DNA of 64,000 nucleotides, from positions 45,727,346 through 45,791,345 of the forward strand of contig CM055096.1 in assembly GCA_029204225.1 (NCBI GenBank), read 5' to 3'. The notes under the pieces are model-generated. The model saw only the letters and a list, made by a program, of their open reading frames with translations. It was not told the DNA's origin and made no database searches. The position numbers and the translations under genes are program-made. Of this stretch, positions 54,450-64,000 are shown piece after piece; positions within the stretch are counted from its first letter, which is position 1; every line of letters begins with the position of its first letter. The DNA is from Diphasiastrum complanatum (Eukaryota; Streptophyta; Lycopodiopsida; Lycopodiales; Lycopodiaceae).

Positions 54450-55628
54450 TCACCATATCCATGATAGTGCTTCTTTGATGTTGACATATTTGATGAGCTT
54501 GAGAGCTTTGCACCATCCTAGCACCTCCAAAATTGATTCCTTCCAATTTCCATGTAGATGCTTGACCTTGAGGCTTGCTCCTTCTTCATGTGCATGCTCC
54601 TTCATGAGAAAATGAAGATTTCTTCTTGATTTATTAGGATCACAAAGATCTACCATCATGTTACCACGATCTAGCGAATTACACTCATCCAAATTGGCAA
54701 GACTATGCATGCTATAATAACAAAGTGTTTGCATCATATCTTCATGCTTGTTTACCATGCTAATCTCAGACTCAATGAGGCTAAATACTTCATTATGGAG
54801 ATAAGTGTCTTTAGAAGATGATTCACTTACTCTCATAAAGAGTTTACAATTTGCTTCAATACAAATTTTCAAACTATGAGTGAACAAATCACTTTTGCTC
54901 TTACATGACTTAAGAGCATACATTTGATGAAATAAACATTTGCTTTCTAATTGATTTAAAATCAATTTCAACCTTTTAAGAACATCATCTATGTTCTCAA
55001 GAGAGACTTCATACTCAACTGGTATGGCTTTACTCCAATTTTGAGATGCAATGATCTCACTAAAGCAAATTGATTTATCAAATGACATAAGAGAAGTAAG
55101 TATGTGATGTATACCACATGAGATATGCTCCTCTTCCCCTTGAAATGTGAGCCACATGGACTCAACCATATTTCTTGAGTTTCTTTTTGGAATCACAATT
55201 TGAGAAGGTCTCTCCTCCTCAATCCTTGGCACATTTGAACCTTGAGAAGGATTCTCCTCCTCAATCCTTGGTACATTTGAGCCTTGAGATGAGTCCTTAA
55301 GATCCTCTTCATGGTGCTCTTTTTTTATGGAAATCCGAGATTTCCATGTCTCATAATGATCACAACAAGTATGACCATTCAATATGCACTTCCTATGATT
55401 ATCAAGATTACTTATGCTAGAAACATAAGTCCAAAACTCACCACAACCTGGCATGATTTTTCCAATATTGAAATCAAAAGTTATCTCCATCTCAATAAGG
55501 CTAACTACTTGCTTATGGATATAAGTGTCCACTTTGGATGCTTCACTTATTCTCATAAGAAGTTTACAACTTGCCTTTAAGATTGAAAACTTACAATTTT
55601 CATCTTTATGAATGAACACATCATTCAT
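54450..55628 (-). CDS. N2 unknown ORF, 392 codons, with internal duplication
   Basis: An open frame of unknown function. The segments CKLLMRISEASKVDTYIHKQ and CKLFMRVSESSSKDTYLHNE are tandem copies about 720 bp apart. ICFSEIIASQNWSKAIPVE repeats FCFEEIFVSQRWIKATLVE of the upstream ORF at 55671-56141. A 14-residue tandem SQGSNVPRIEEENP/SQGSNVPRIEEERP lies near residue 125. The end, NWKESILEVLG, resembles TWRNSLIEIL near the end of the N1 ORF. No catalytic motif was recognised. Confidence 0.55.
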   Translation of the reverse strand: MNDVFIHKDENCKFSILKASCKLLMRISEASKVDTYIHKQVVSLIEMEITFDFNIGKIMPGCGEFWTYVSSISNLDNHRKCILNGHTCCDHYETWKSRISIKKEHHEEDLKDSSQGSNVPRIEEENPSQGSNVPRIEEERPSQIVIPKRNSRNMVESMWLTFQGEEEHISCGIHHILTSLMSFDKSICFSEIIASQNWSKAIPVEYEVSLENIDDVLKRLKLILNQLESKCLFHQMYALKSCKSKSDLFTHSLKICIEANCKLFMRVSESSSKDTYLHNEVFSLIESEISMVNKHEDMMQTLCYYSMHSLANLDECNSLDRGNMMVDLCDPNKSRRNLHFLMKEHAHEEGASLKVKHLHGNWKESILEVLGWCKALKLIKYVNIKEALSWIW

Positions 55629-55670
55629 GATCTTATTGAGACCAAAAGATCCTACATTATGAAGATATTT

Positions 55671-56141
55671 CTATTTCCTTGACTTCATAACTAATGTAAG
55701 CTTACAAGGAAAACATATTTTGCTATCTTTTAAGGCATCACACTCAACTAGTGTTGCCTTAATCCACCTTTGAGATACAAAAATCTCTTCAAAGCAAAAT
55801 GGTTCTTCATAAGTTGACATGATAGCATAAATGAAACTATTTTCATTTTGTGATTGTTGCTCCTTATTCTTGATTGATTTATCTTGGATCATAACAATAA
55901 GTTTGAACTTATCTAAAGTTCCAAGCAAAATACTTTCCAAGGAAATAAAATAAATCCAAGTTACTTTCATGAAAGTGACATCTATCTTTGCATCTTGAAC
56001 CAAACAATGCACTTCCAAATGAAAAATTTCAAAAGATTTGACATGTGTTGTGGTGGACTCTTGAAGACAAATCTTGCAAGTCCTTGTGAGACTCCAAGCC
56101 TCATTCACCTTTCCTTGGACTTGTCCTTCTTGTATTTGCAT
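55671..56141 (-). CDS. N2 unknown ORF, upstream part
   Basis: 156 codons. EPFCFEEIFVSQRWIKATLV matches a segment of the next ORF, so both are parts of one repetitive protein now broken near 55630-55670. It overlaps the end of the knuckle-containing frame upstream by 37 bases, consistent with a frameshifted single polyprotein. Confidence 0.5.
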   Translation of the reverse strand: MQIQEGQVQGKVNEAWSLTRTCKICLQESTTTHVKSFEIFHLEVHCLVQDAKIDVTFMKVTWIYFISLESILLGTLDKFKLIVMIQDKSIKNKEQQSQNENSFIYAIMSTYEEPFCFEEIFVSQRWIKATLVECDALKDSKICFPCKLTLVMKSRK

Positions 56142-56383
56142 TTCGAACTTGAAGCTCCATCCTTCTCCTCAACCCCCTTGCTTTGGTTCTCCTTGGATGG
56201 ATTGGTCTTCTTTTTGTAACATCTTGAGGAAAAATATCCTTCCTTGCCACAAAGGTTGCACTTAGGATCCTTTCTTTCCTTCAATAGGATGCCACCTATT
56301 GATTCCATGTGAATAAAAACTTGTGATATGATTCTAGAAATGTTATTTGTGACTTTCAAGAGACTAGATTTGAACATCTTCAA
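56105..56383 (-). pseudogene. N2 gag remnant with altered zinc knuckle
   Basis: Contains KCNLCGKEGYFSSRCYKKK, spacing CX2CX4YX4C, a CCHC knuckle in which the His is Tyr, followed by Lys-rich sequence. The conserved gag N-terminal domain (as at 17531-17920 in N1) is missing or unrecognisable upstream. Confidence 0.65.
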
Positions 56384-57970
56384 TAATCTAGAATGATCTA
56401 CAAAAGATCTAGCTCACAAACCTAAGAATCGATCTTCACACTAATGACTAGTCACTTGGAAACTTTGCTTTGATCACTAAGACAAAAGCACACAATCTTT
56501 GAATCAAATCTCAAACGAAATCAGATCCAATCTCCTATTTGACTTATCAAATAACAATGACTCTTTTTTTTAAAAGTTGAAATGGATATGAAAAGTTTTG
56601 ACACCTAGATTTTCCTTTTCACTTGACTAGTTCTCTCAACACTTGAGATTCTTGAACAAAAGATGGGTTTTGTTTCAAACACATGAAAATCAAACTTAAT
56701 CACTTCTTTTGGACTCACTCTTGACCCAAATAATCTCACTCTTGAGATTTATAATGAATTTGATTTGATTTGAAAACAAACTATACCACCAATTTTTCAA
56801 AAAGCTAAAAAATTTAGACAACTAGACATTCACAAAGATCTCAACCATGCATGAATACTCAAATATGGACTCCTCCTCATTCTAGACATCCAATGGGATC
56901 ACAAATTGACCCTCACACTCTCACAAAGAAGGTTGAATAGAACTTATTTGAGTTTCATACGTACTATGTCAATTTTTGCTCAATAAATTGAATTCCTTCA
57001 CTCCTATTGGATTCCACCAATTACTCTACCTTTTAAGACTTGGAATGAAATTCAAAATCAAAAGTTGTGATTTTTCTCACTAAGATATTGTGCTTCAAAG
57101 ATCTAATACCACTTAGAAAGATTTGATCACCTAGGAGAAGACAAATTCTCCACCAATAACAACACAAAATGAGCTTCTAAATCTTGCCCTCTACAAAGGA
57201 AGGAACTTTTAGAAAATTGGATCTCTCTCTACACATTTGCCATAGACACCTTAATGACTCTTTTCAAACCTCACAATTACTCAAACAAATTGAGTAGGGT
57301 TGAACAATGTGACTTGGATCTCAATCTCTTTTCTAGAACTCTCAATTGAAGCCAATCTATATCAAATTCTACAAAAGATTTGCATAGATGCTCTATATGC
57401 ACTAGAAACTCTCAAACGTTTCACTTGGAGGACAGATCCAAGGATTTTTTCTAGCAAATTGATGCTTCTAAACTTGACCCTATCACTCTTGAACAAATCT
57501 AGAGTGATGGTACAATGAATTTCATCCTCTCACCTTGCATATCACTCCTTAATCTATGATTTTTGGCAAAATCACTCTCAACTTCAACATGCACTCAAAA
57601 AATCAGAGATAATTAATTAATGCACCTAATTCAAGCTTAAATTTTAATTTTTTGGCCAATATAATCTAAGAACTAATCAAGGGATTAGATTTACTTTAGA
57701 AAATGCTTGATTTTGCACCAAAAATCACTCAAATTGGGTATGTGAGTCAAATTCTACAAATTTTTGAAATTTCTTAGTCAAAACCGGATCTGTATGGCCT
57801 CACACGTGTGAAAAGGGTTCCTACAACCCACAACAAGATCTGGACCAAAAAGTTTGAGGATAGCTATCAAATCCAACTCGCTACACAAAATTTGACTAGT
57901 TTCCAAAAAACTGCTAATTTTGGCTTTGAGTTGGATCAACCCTATTGATTTCAATAAACCTCTTGTACTT
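56384..57970 (-). other. N2 5' leader
   Basis: About 1.6 kb without a credible gene between gag remnant and primer site, AT-rich. It holds one CACACGTGTG palindrome near 57801, the motif seen in N1 LTRs. Deleted gag sequence may once have lain here. Confidence 0.5.
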
Positions 57971-57983
57971 GGCTCTGATACCA
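57971..57983 (-). promoter_or_regulatory. N2 primer-binding site
   Basis: The minus strand reads TGGTATCAGAGCC, matching the plant initiator tRNA-Met site and directly abutting the 5' LTR. Confidence 0.92.
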
Positions 57984-58790
57984 TGTGCAAAAAGTACAAA
58001 GAGGACCAAGAGTGGATCCTAATATGATCCTCAAGAGGGATTGGTTGTTAGATTACTTGATATATCAATCTACTTGAGATTAAGACCAATCTAGATCAAT
58101 TCTGACACAAAATCCTAACAAGAACAATCATTAATTGAAGGTAGGTGTACTTTCTGGTTTCACAAATGTGAAACACTGTCTGAGTACGGAATCCAACCTG
58201 AAAATCAAGTATCAAAACAAATGTAGACAAATGGAGAGAATCCCTCAAAATTGCTTCCAAAACCAAGATTGGTGTCTCACAATGATTATGGCCAAATGTG
58301 GCTCTATATATACAATAAGAGGGAGCTCGTGGTACTGATCATCCCTCTGATTCCACATGTGTGAAGGTGCTTTGTCATATGATGATTCATCATGCAAAAC
58401 TGATACTTGGACAAAACCTTCTATTTTGAGCACTTTTGGTCCATTTTCCTTCTATATGGAGATCTACTTGGAAATCTTCTAGAAGTCAAAATTCACCTAC
58501 TTCAGCTTATTCCACACATGTGAGCTGTCCTCTACACATGGGATATGACACCTAACCAAAGGATGTGGCTCATGCAATCAATAGATTGATGCCATGTGTC
58601 ATATGTCTAGAAAACTAGTTTTTGGCCTTTTTAGCCACTAGAACTTGAATTAAATCATATGTAAAACCTTTATGATTATGGTACATGACAACTACACTAG
58701 TTTCACATATGGGAACAGGCTCCACACATGTGTGTTTATCTATATACAAGATTTTTGGCCTCTACCAAGCTTATTTTTGCATCTTTCACA
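57984..58790 (-). repeat. N2 5' LTR
   Basis: 807 bp, matching 53479-54309 in the same orientation, with a deletion near 58210 relative to it. It is followed by the GATAT duplication and the resumed copia D reading frame. Confidence 0.9.
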
Positions 58791-58887
58791 GATATTTTGA
58801 CTAAATCTCTGTCGAGAGAAAAACATGTTAATTTATGTAACTTATTAAGTTTCATTCAAGATCCTAGGAGTTGAGCTTAAGGGAGAG
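58791..58887 (+). pseudogene. Copia element D RNase H tail and polypurine tract
   Basis: After GATAT the frame continues LTKSLSREKHVNLCNLLSFI, QDPRS and a stop, the usual copia C terminus. TTAAGGGAGAG follows as polypurine tract. Joining this to 53252-53478 across N2 restores contiguity of the RNase H family alignment. Confidence 0.85.
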
Positions 58888-59400
58888 TGTTGGAGTTAAT
58901 CTTCACTCCCACTCACCTAAGCTCATTTCCTAAGCACTATGATATTCTCTCTCTACAACGACAACAATCTTACTCGCATAAGTCAAACAATCTATATATA
59001 TAACTACTTGAAATAGAGTAGGATCAACTCGACTTCATCGATGTCAACTTCACCAACTCAACCGAAGTCTATCGACGAATTCAACTCCATTGACATCTTC
59101 TCAAGGGCAAACTAGTCGACTCGACTCATTTGACACCTTCACGATTGTCGACTATCACTAGTCAATATGGAGCTCATCGTTTGCTCTATACACTGTAGAC
59201 TATGTCACCGCTCACTATGCAGTAATTGCATTACTTCATGATTGTTACCCGCACAGTTGTAATCTTCATGACCACTGCAATTGATAAATCAATAATGAAA
59301 TGTAGATGAAAAGTAGGATGAACATACATTCGATATATTTGAGTTAATAATTAGTGGTAGCGTGAATCAGAGTTCCTCCGTAAACTCTCTTGTATCAGCC
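58888..59400 (+). mobile_element. Candidate 3' LTR of copia element D
   Basis: Starts TGTTGGAGTTAATC immediately after the polypurine tract, as plant copia LTRs do. The right end is not defined; no matching 5' LTR was found, and the end near 59400 is a guess. Confidence 0.5.
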
Positions 59401-62400
59401 TATTTGATTCCATAGGTTCAGAGAATTTTAGAGGGAGTGAAAGTAATTCAAGAAGTAGAGATAGTATTCAATCTGTAACTAGCATAGTAAGGTGATTTTT
59501 CACCTAGAACTGTAAATTTTGGCTTGGAATTTATCATTGCTACAAATCTAGAATGTTTTTCAGATTGTACTTGTTGTTTAATAGTCATTATTGATTGGAT
59601 CTAATGATTGCATGTCGGTTGAAAAGTCAAAACGGTACTTAAAGGGTGATGTTTAGCCAAAAATTGGGGTTTTGGACTAGAAATGGGCTATAAGAACCAT
59701 AATTGACTGAATTCAAAACTTGTAGTGCTTGTATCTCATGGATGTATAGGGATTTGGGTCTGATTGCACTCAATTGTGGGTTTGATCCACAAATTTTGGT
59801 CAAAAAACATGGTTTTTTGATGGTTTTTGGACTAATTTTGAGGATTTTTATAAAATTCATGGCCAATTTGCATGCACATTTTTAGAGGTGCAATGAAGCT
59901 ATTCTAAGGTTGTCATGAAGTTTGGTTAGGATTGGACACCATTAAGGGTCTCAAAATGTCAAAAAATAGTGTATTTTTGAGGACTTTTGAGCATGAATAC
60001 CTAACAAATGGTGGTCTGAACCTATTGGATCTCACTACAACCTTAAAGATGTGATGGATTTTCTCTGATTTGAGCCATCGTGCATCCAATTTGGTTGTGT
60101 GAGGCTTAGGCTCCATTATGTTGAAGTTTTGCTTGTTGAAGGAGTCCAAAAATGCATTTTTTGCATGATTTGAGCCTATGATTGCTTGCTGGAACTGATA
60201 GAAGCCTCTATGACTCTCTAATGAACCTTAGAAGAGTGCTTGTAAACTCTTAATGGATGCTTATTGGGCTGTAGATGGATTTTTTATGAATCAACCTTGA
60301 GAAAGTGCGCCCTCCTACCTAGTCTTTGGTCAGTTACAGATCGCATGTGTGAAGCCTAGGTGGAAGGGTGATGTGGCAAGTGCCTTGTAGACCTACTCTC
60401 CCTCCGTACTATGCTTTACAGTGACCAATTTGGTGTCCTGTAGAGAAAGATATCGCTATCGAAAGTTTGGCAAATTTTGAACTAAAATTTGCAAATATTT
60501 CATAATGTTCTGATGCATGCATGCATGTAACTTAGTGTAGTGCTTTTCTGTTGATGAAAATGTATGGATAGACCTATATGCATGTTTGGATGCATGGTAC
60601 CAGTAGATTGATCATAGGAAATTTCATGCATGAAGCTATTTTTGGCAATTCTTTTGTTAATCTACTTTCAATTCTTGAAGTATAAATGATAGCAAGTGAG
60701 AATAACAATTGGAAATTATTTTAGAAAATTGCCTCTGGGAATTTGGATTCCTTTTCCCCACTGTTTAGAATTTTGAGAAATCAAATATTCTAAGGGAAAA
60801 GTGAGTGGCATGTCAGATAATCCATTTATGGAACCATCTCTGTTCTGCAATTGGATTTGGATCTTGCAAGTGATGGCAGATGAAAGGTGTTCCATACATG
60901 AATCTAGTAATTTGGATTCTATTTGTGGCATTATAGAATATTCTTTTATAATGACTGTACAACCAAGAAAAATTCCAACATGTAAAAGAAATAAATTTTT
61001 TTTTACCAATTCTGAACGAGATATTGGATATCTAGGACAGTATGGTATTTGGTTTTGTTGAGATCCATGTTCCTTTTGGGTTAGTGAATACACTTACGGC
61101 ATTTCAATTGTACTTGGATGATACATTTTGTCTCGTCCACGCTTGGGGTACAATGTGGAGTGGTACTCTTTGGTTAACACTTAAGAGCATGAGGGATTTC
61201 AATAGTTAGAAGTATCTCCTGGAATTGGTTGTGATTCTGATCCTATAGTTGGATATAGGATAGCCAAATAGTCTTTTTGACTTTCGAGCAAAACAGATCT
61301 AGATGCAAAGGATTCTTGGAGGAAAAGCTGGTGGTATGGGACATCAGTGATTCCAAAGGGGATTTCTTGGGTGAGAATAATCTGAAGACTAATGGTTAGT
61401 AATAAGTGTAATGGCCATACTAACAGTGAAATCCATTGGTTTTTTGTTTTGGGTATTTTGAAAAATTATGAGATATAGATCGATCCCGAATGGTATCTCA
61501 TTATTTAGAAAATCTGGAAGCCATGAAATCTATTTCTCTATTATGTTAAACCTCTACTTTTTAGAAATTTCTTAAATATGAGACAATTGGATTGAGATTC
61601 ACATCATTCCTTCCAGTGTAGAACTTGGTTCTGAAGGACTAAAAAGTTATATGAGACTATACTTCCATATATAATTTGTGAATATGGCTCAGAATCTATT
61701 GATGTTTCAATTGATTTAGTGGAGTTTAGACTTCCTAGACCCAAATGTTAATCTCTATTTGATAGTTGATTATTGAGATGTAATATTTCTCTCACTCGAG
61801 ATAAGATATTCTATGATTTTGAGGAACAAGTCTGGTGCGTAATAGTATTGGATACTAATTACTGACTTTTTCAAATCTTTGATATCGTATATGTTGTCTC
61901 CTGAGAACTTTTTAATTGAAATTAAGGAATTTCTTTTAAAAGGGGGCGGGAAGAAAAGATAGGAATAAGACTTTCGATGAATCAGCCACTTGCATAGATT
62001 TTTGGAAAAAAATCCAATATGTGTGCAAAGGTAGAACTATCCAGTTGAGATAGAGGAACTCTCTAAGTGATTATTTTGAATAGGAACTAGAGGAGTTTTG
62101 GGAAAGTTAGATGTGATATATTCATGAATATGGGAAGTAGTGGTAAAGATTAAATTAAGGTTCGCTAATTGTTGCAAGTACCATTTTGTTGTGGATTGGA
62201 TCATAGGGAATAAAGCTTTAATCTTAACCTTTTGTCCAAATATGTCTATATAAGTCAGCCTAATCTTGGTTTGTACACTAAGATCCGAAGTAGGCTGATT
62301 GGTTGAAGAGATTTTGTTAATAAAAGTTAGATGGTTTGAAAACTTGTGATGTGAAATTATTCACTTCAAAGATTTCCCAGATATGTTATTTACTCATGAG

Positions 62401-62547
62401 AAGTAGAGTTTGTTTCTAGTTGAGTTGCAAGATTCTCAGTGAGTTTATGTGAGTAACATATGCGGATTATGGATATCTGCCAGTTTATAGCCTATGTTTA
62501 TGTATAGGAACATAGCTAGATATTTTGCTTATATACATCTTAATCAT
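59401..62547. other. No gene recognised
   Basis: AT-rich sequence with only short frames on either strand (such as 60716-61093 minus and 60801-61061 plus) that match no family I know. The distal part may be the upstream portion of repeat R1. Confidence 0.4.
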
Positions 62548-63836
62548 GTGGATCTGCTATGTGTTTCCTATGTACTGAGTTTATATCGTATACTTGAACT
62601 AGTTAGAGTGCATAGACATATGAACAAGTAATGTGTGGAACAGTTACTTGCAGGTTAATGGCTCTATCTATAGAAAGGATAATTTATTAACTTATTGATG
62701 GTTTGGATGAGGATCTAAATGTGGTATTGTTCCGGAATATATGAATTTGATACCTAGACATTTAAGATTTTTGAATCATTTACAATTGACAAAAGTAATT
62801 GGATTACTCTTGTTTAGAAGTTAATTGGATAAATAAGCAGTGTGAAGAGAATTCACCAGAAACTATTTATTTTGATCTATATTGCTTATAAGACACATGA
62901 TTTGTGAGTCATCAAGATTCATCTATAGAAGTTGTGTGCATAGAATATAGAAGATTCTTGATATTGAATATTTCTTGAATGAGAAATATATCCTAAGTTA
63001 TGGACTGAATCCCAGTGAGCTCATATAGGATGACAGAGTCTAACTAATATCAAGGATAACCACTGAATTCAGTTGGAATCTAGCAAAACTTTGAAATGTC
63101 TAGATGATGTTCTAGGTGATTGTATAAAGTTTATATTATTAGGAACGAATGTTATAATGGTCTTTAATTGCTTGGTTGATTGTAGAATTTGGAACTCATA
63201 ATCTGGTTAAGAATCGGGTTGGAGGAATATTCTTGGAATCCAGTAATTTCCCTTGTGGAAAAGATTTTAGAATGTTTCTTACATTTCTTGAGTGGTATGT
63301 TGTGCATATACTCTAGTATTTTTTAATAATTAAGTATGATTTTGGAATCCTATAAATTATGATTGACGAATCATAAGATTCTAAATATTTATGATTGACA
63401 GATCATAGATTGATACTTAAAGGTCGTTAAAAGAATATAAGGATATGTAAAAATTCTTAAGATAATGAGTAATTCTTGTTCAATTGGGAGAGTCAAGTAT
63501 TTAGATCTGTTATTTGAACTCTAAATTTCTTTACTCCAATGCACATTTGAGAGTATGTACATCTCACGAGCATTTTCATTAAGTAATTGCTTACTTATGA
63601 AGAATTTTTTTACCTTTACAGATTGTAGTCAAGAAATGCTTGTGTATTGTTTTCAGCCTAAATCTCCAGTTAATTAGGAGACAGACAAGTATATCAAGAT
63701 TGATGGTTGATATTTCCCTGCATATGTTGGTAGGAATAAGAGCGCTTGACTCAAGAGAGTATCTGGAGTACTCAGGACCGAGTTAAAGTCATTTTTTGAT
63801 GGATCTCGTAGAGATTTTGGTAGGATGAATGGTTGT
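62548..63836 (+). repeat. Dispersed repeat R1, uninterrupted copy
   Basis: 62548-63055 matches the reverse complement of 9010-8556, and 63076-63836 matches 23691-24436. This copy therefore shows R1 without the copia insertion and allows the two other pieces to be placed relative to each other. It is noncoding as far as I can see. Confidence 0.75.
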
Positions 63837-64000
63837 ACCTTAGTTTTTTGAAAAAATTCTAAGTGTATTGTACCAAGAAGCATTTATGAGAGTACTCTTT
63901 CAGGGTCCAAAGGTACATTGAGCAATAAGTCCTCCAAATGGGTAAAATCTTTAATATATCCAACTGTCATCATTATATACACTAAGTTTACAAGATATAT

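Larger units (their letters stand above)
53479..58790 (-). mobile_element. Non-autonomous LTR retrotransposon N2
   Basis: LTRs of 831 bp (left) and 807 bp (right) begin TGTGCAAAAAG and end TTTCACA. The target duplication GATAT is perfect at 53474-53478 and 58791-58795. The PBS is at 57971-57983 and the polypurine tract GAGGAGGAG lies inside the left LTR, so the element is in minus orientation. The LTRs differ by an indel of about 22 bases and scattered substitutions, so it is older than N1. The interior has a gag-type knuckle and long non-pol ORFs but no protease, integrase, RT or RNase H. Confidence 0.9.

Overview
This is land-plant nuclear DNA dominated by broken, nested LTR retrotransposons. 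Evidence for a plant: several primer-binding sites match the plant initiator tRNA-Met (GGTATCAGAGC type), one matches the tRNA-Asp type used by plant Ty3/gypsy elements, two TTTAGGG telomere-type motifs occur inside a repeat, and one gene family has short GT-AG introns. I cannot name the species. No rRNA, tRNA or CRISPR array was recognised. Almost every coding remnant is frameshifted or carries stop codons.

Layout. 0-3 kb: a dead Ty1/copia integrase piece, then the 5' end of a short-LTR copia element (LTR2), in minus orientation, sitting in another copia integrase. 3.2-8.6 kb: copia element A (minus), with half of an RT, integrase, protease, double-zinc-knuckle gag, a 2-kb leader, PBS and a 252-bp LTR (LTR1). 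8.6-9.8 kb: part of a dispersed repeat (R1) and three GC-rich hairpins. 9.85-13.07 kb: an eight-exon gene (minus) with a ParB/sulfiredoxin-like motif near its N terminus and a possible methyltransferase-like C terminus. 13.4-14.2 kb: the other RT half and the RNase H start of a copia element (plus). 14.17-19.74 kb: a young non-autonomous LTR element N1 with a perfect 5-bp target duplication, 647-bp LTRs and a 912-codon ORF without pol. 19.74-23.7 kb: copia element B and its 3' LTR1. 23.7-25.3 kb: more R1, a foldback repeat and a palindromic MITE-like piece. 25.5-28.9 kb: a gag remnant, a gag-RNase H deletion derivative with 3' LTR2, and the other half of the integrase that LTR2 interrupted. 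29.3-31.2 kb: a GC-rich, repeat-dense island. 31.5-33.8 kb: sequence of possible organellar origin. 33.9-36.6 kb: a second copy of the ParB-like gene, broken into two opposed halves. 37-43 kb: largely unrecognised sequence with a 137-bp duplication. 43.4-46.5 kb: a mosaic of copia fragments. 46.5-50.6 kb: a Ty3/gypsy element (minus). 50.6-53.2 kb: unrecognised sequence. 53.25-59.4 kb: a copia tail interrupted by a second non-autonomous element, N2. 59.4-64 kb: unrecognised sequence ending in R1.

Two themes stand out. First, rearrangements can be read from the elements: target duplications and matching half-genes show that neighbours of one insertion now lie 10-25 kb apart in opposite orientation. 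Second, two unusual gene sets deserve work: the multi-exon ParB-like family present twice in this window, and the N1/N2 retroelements that carry large non-pol ORFs.
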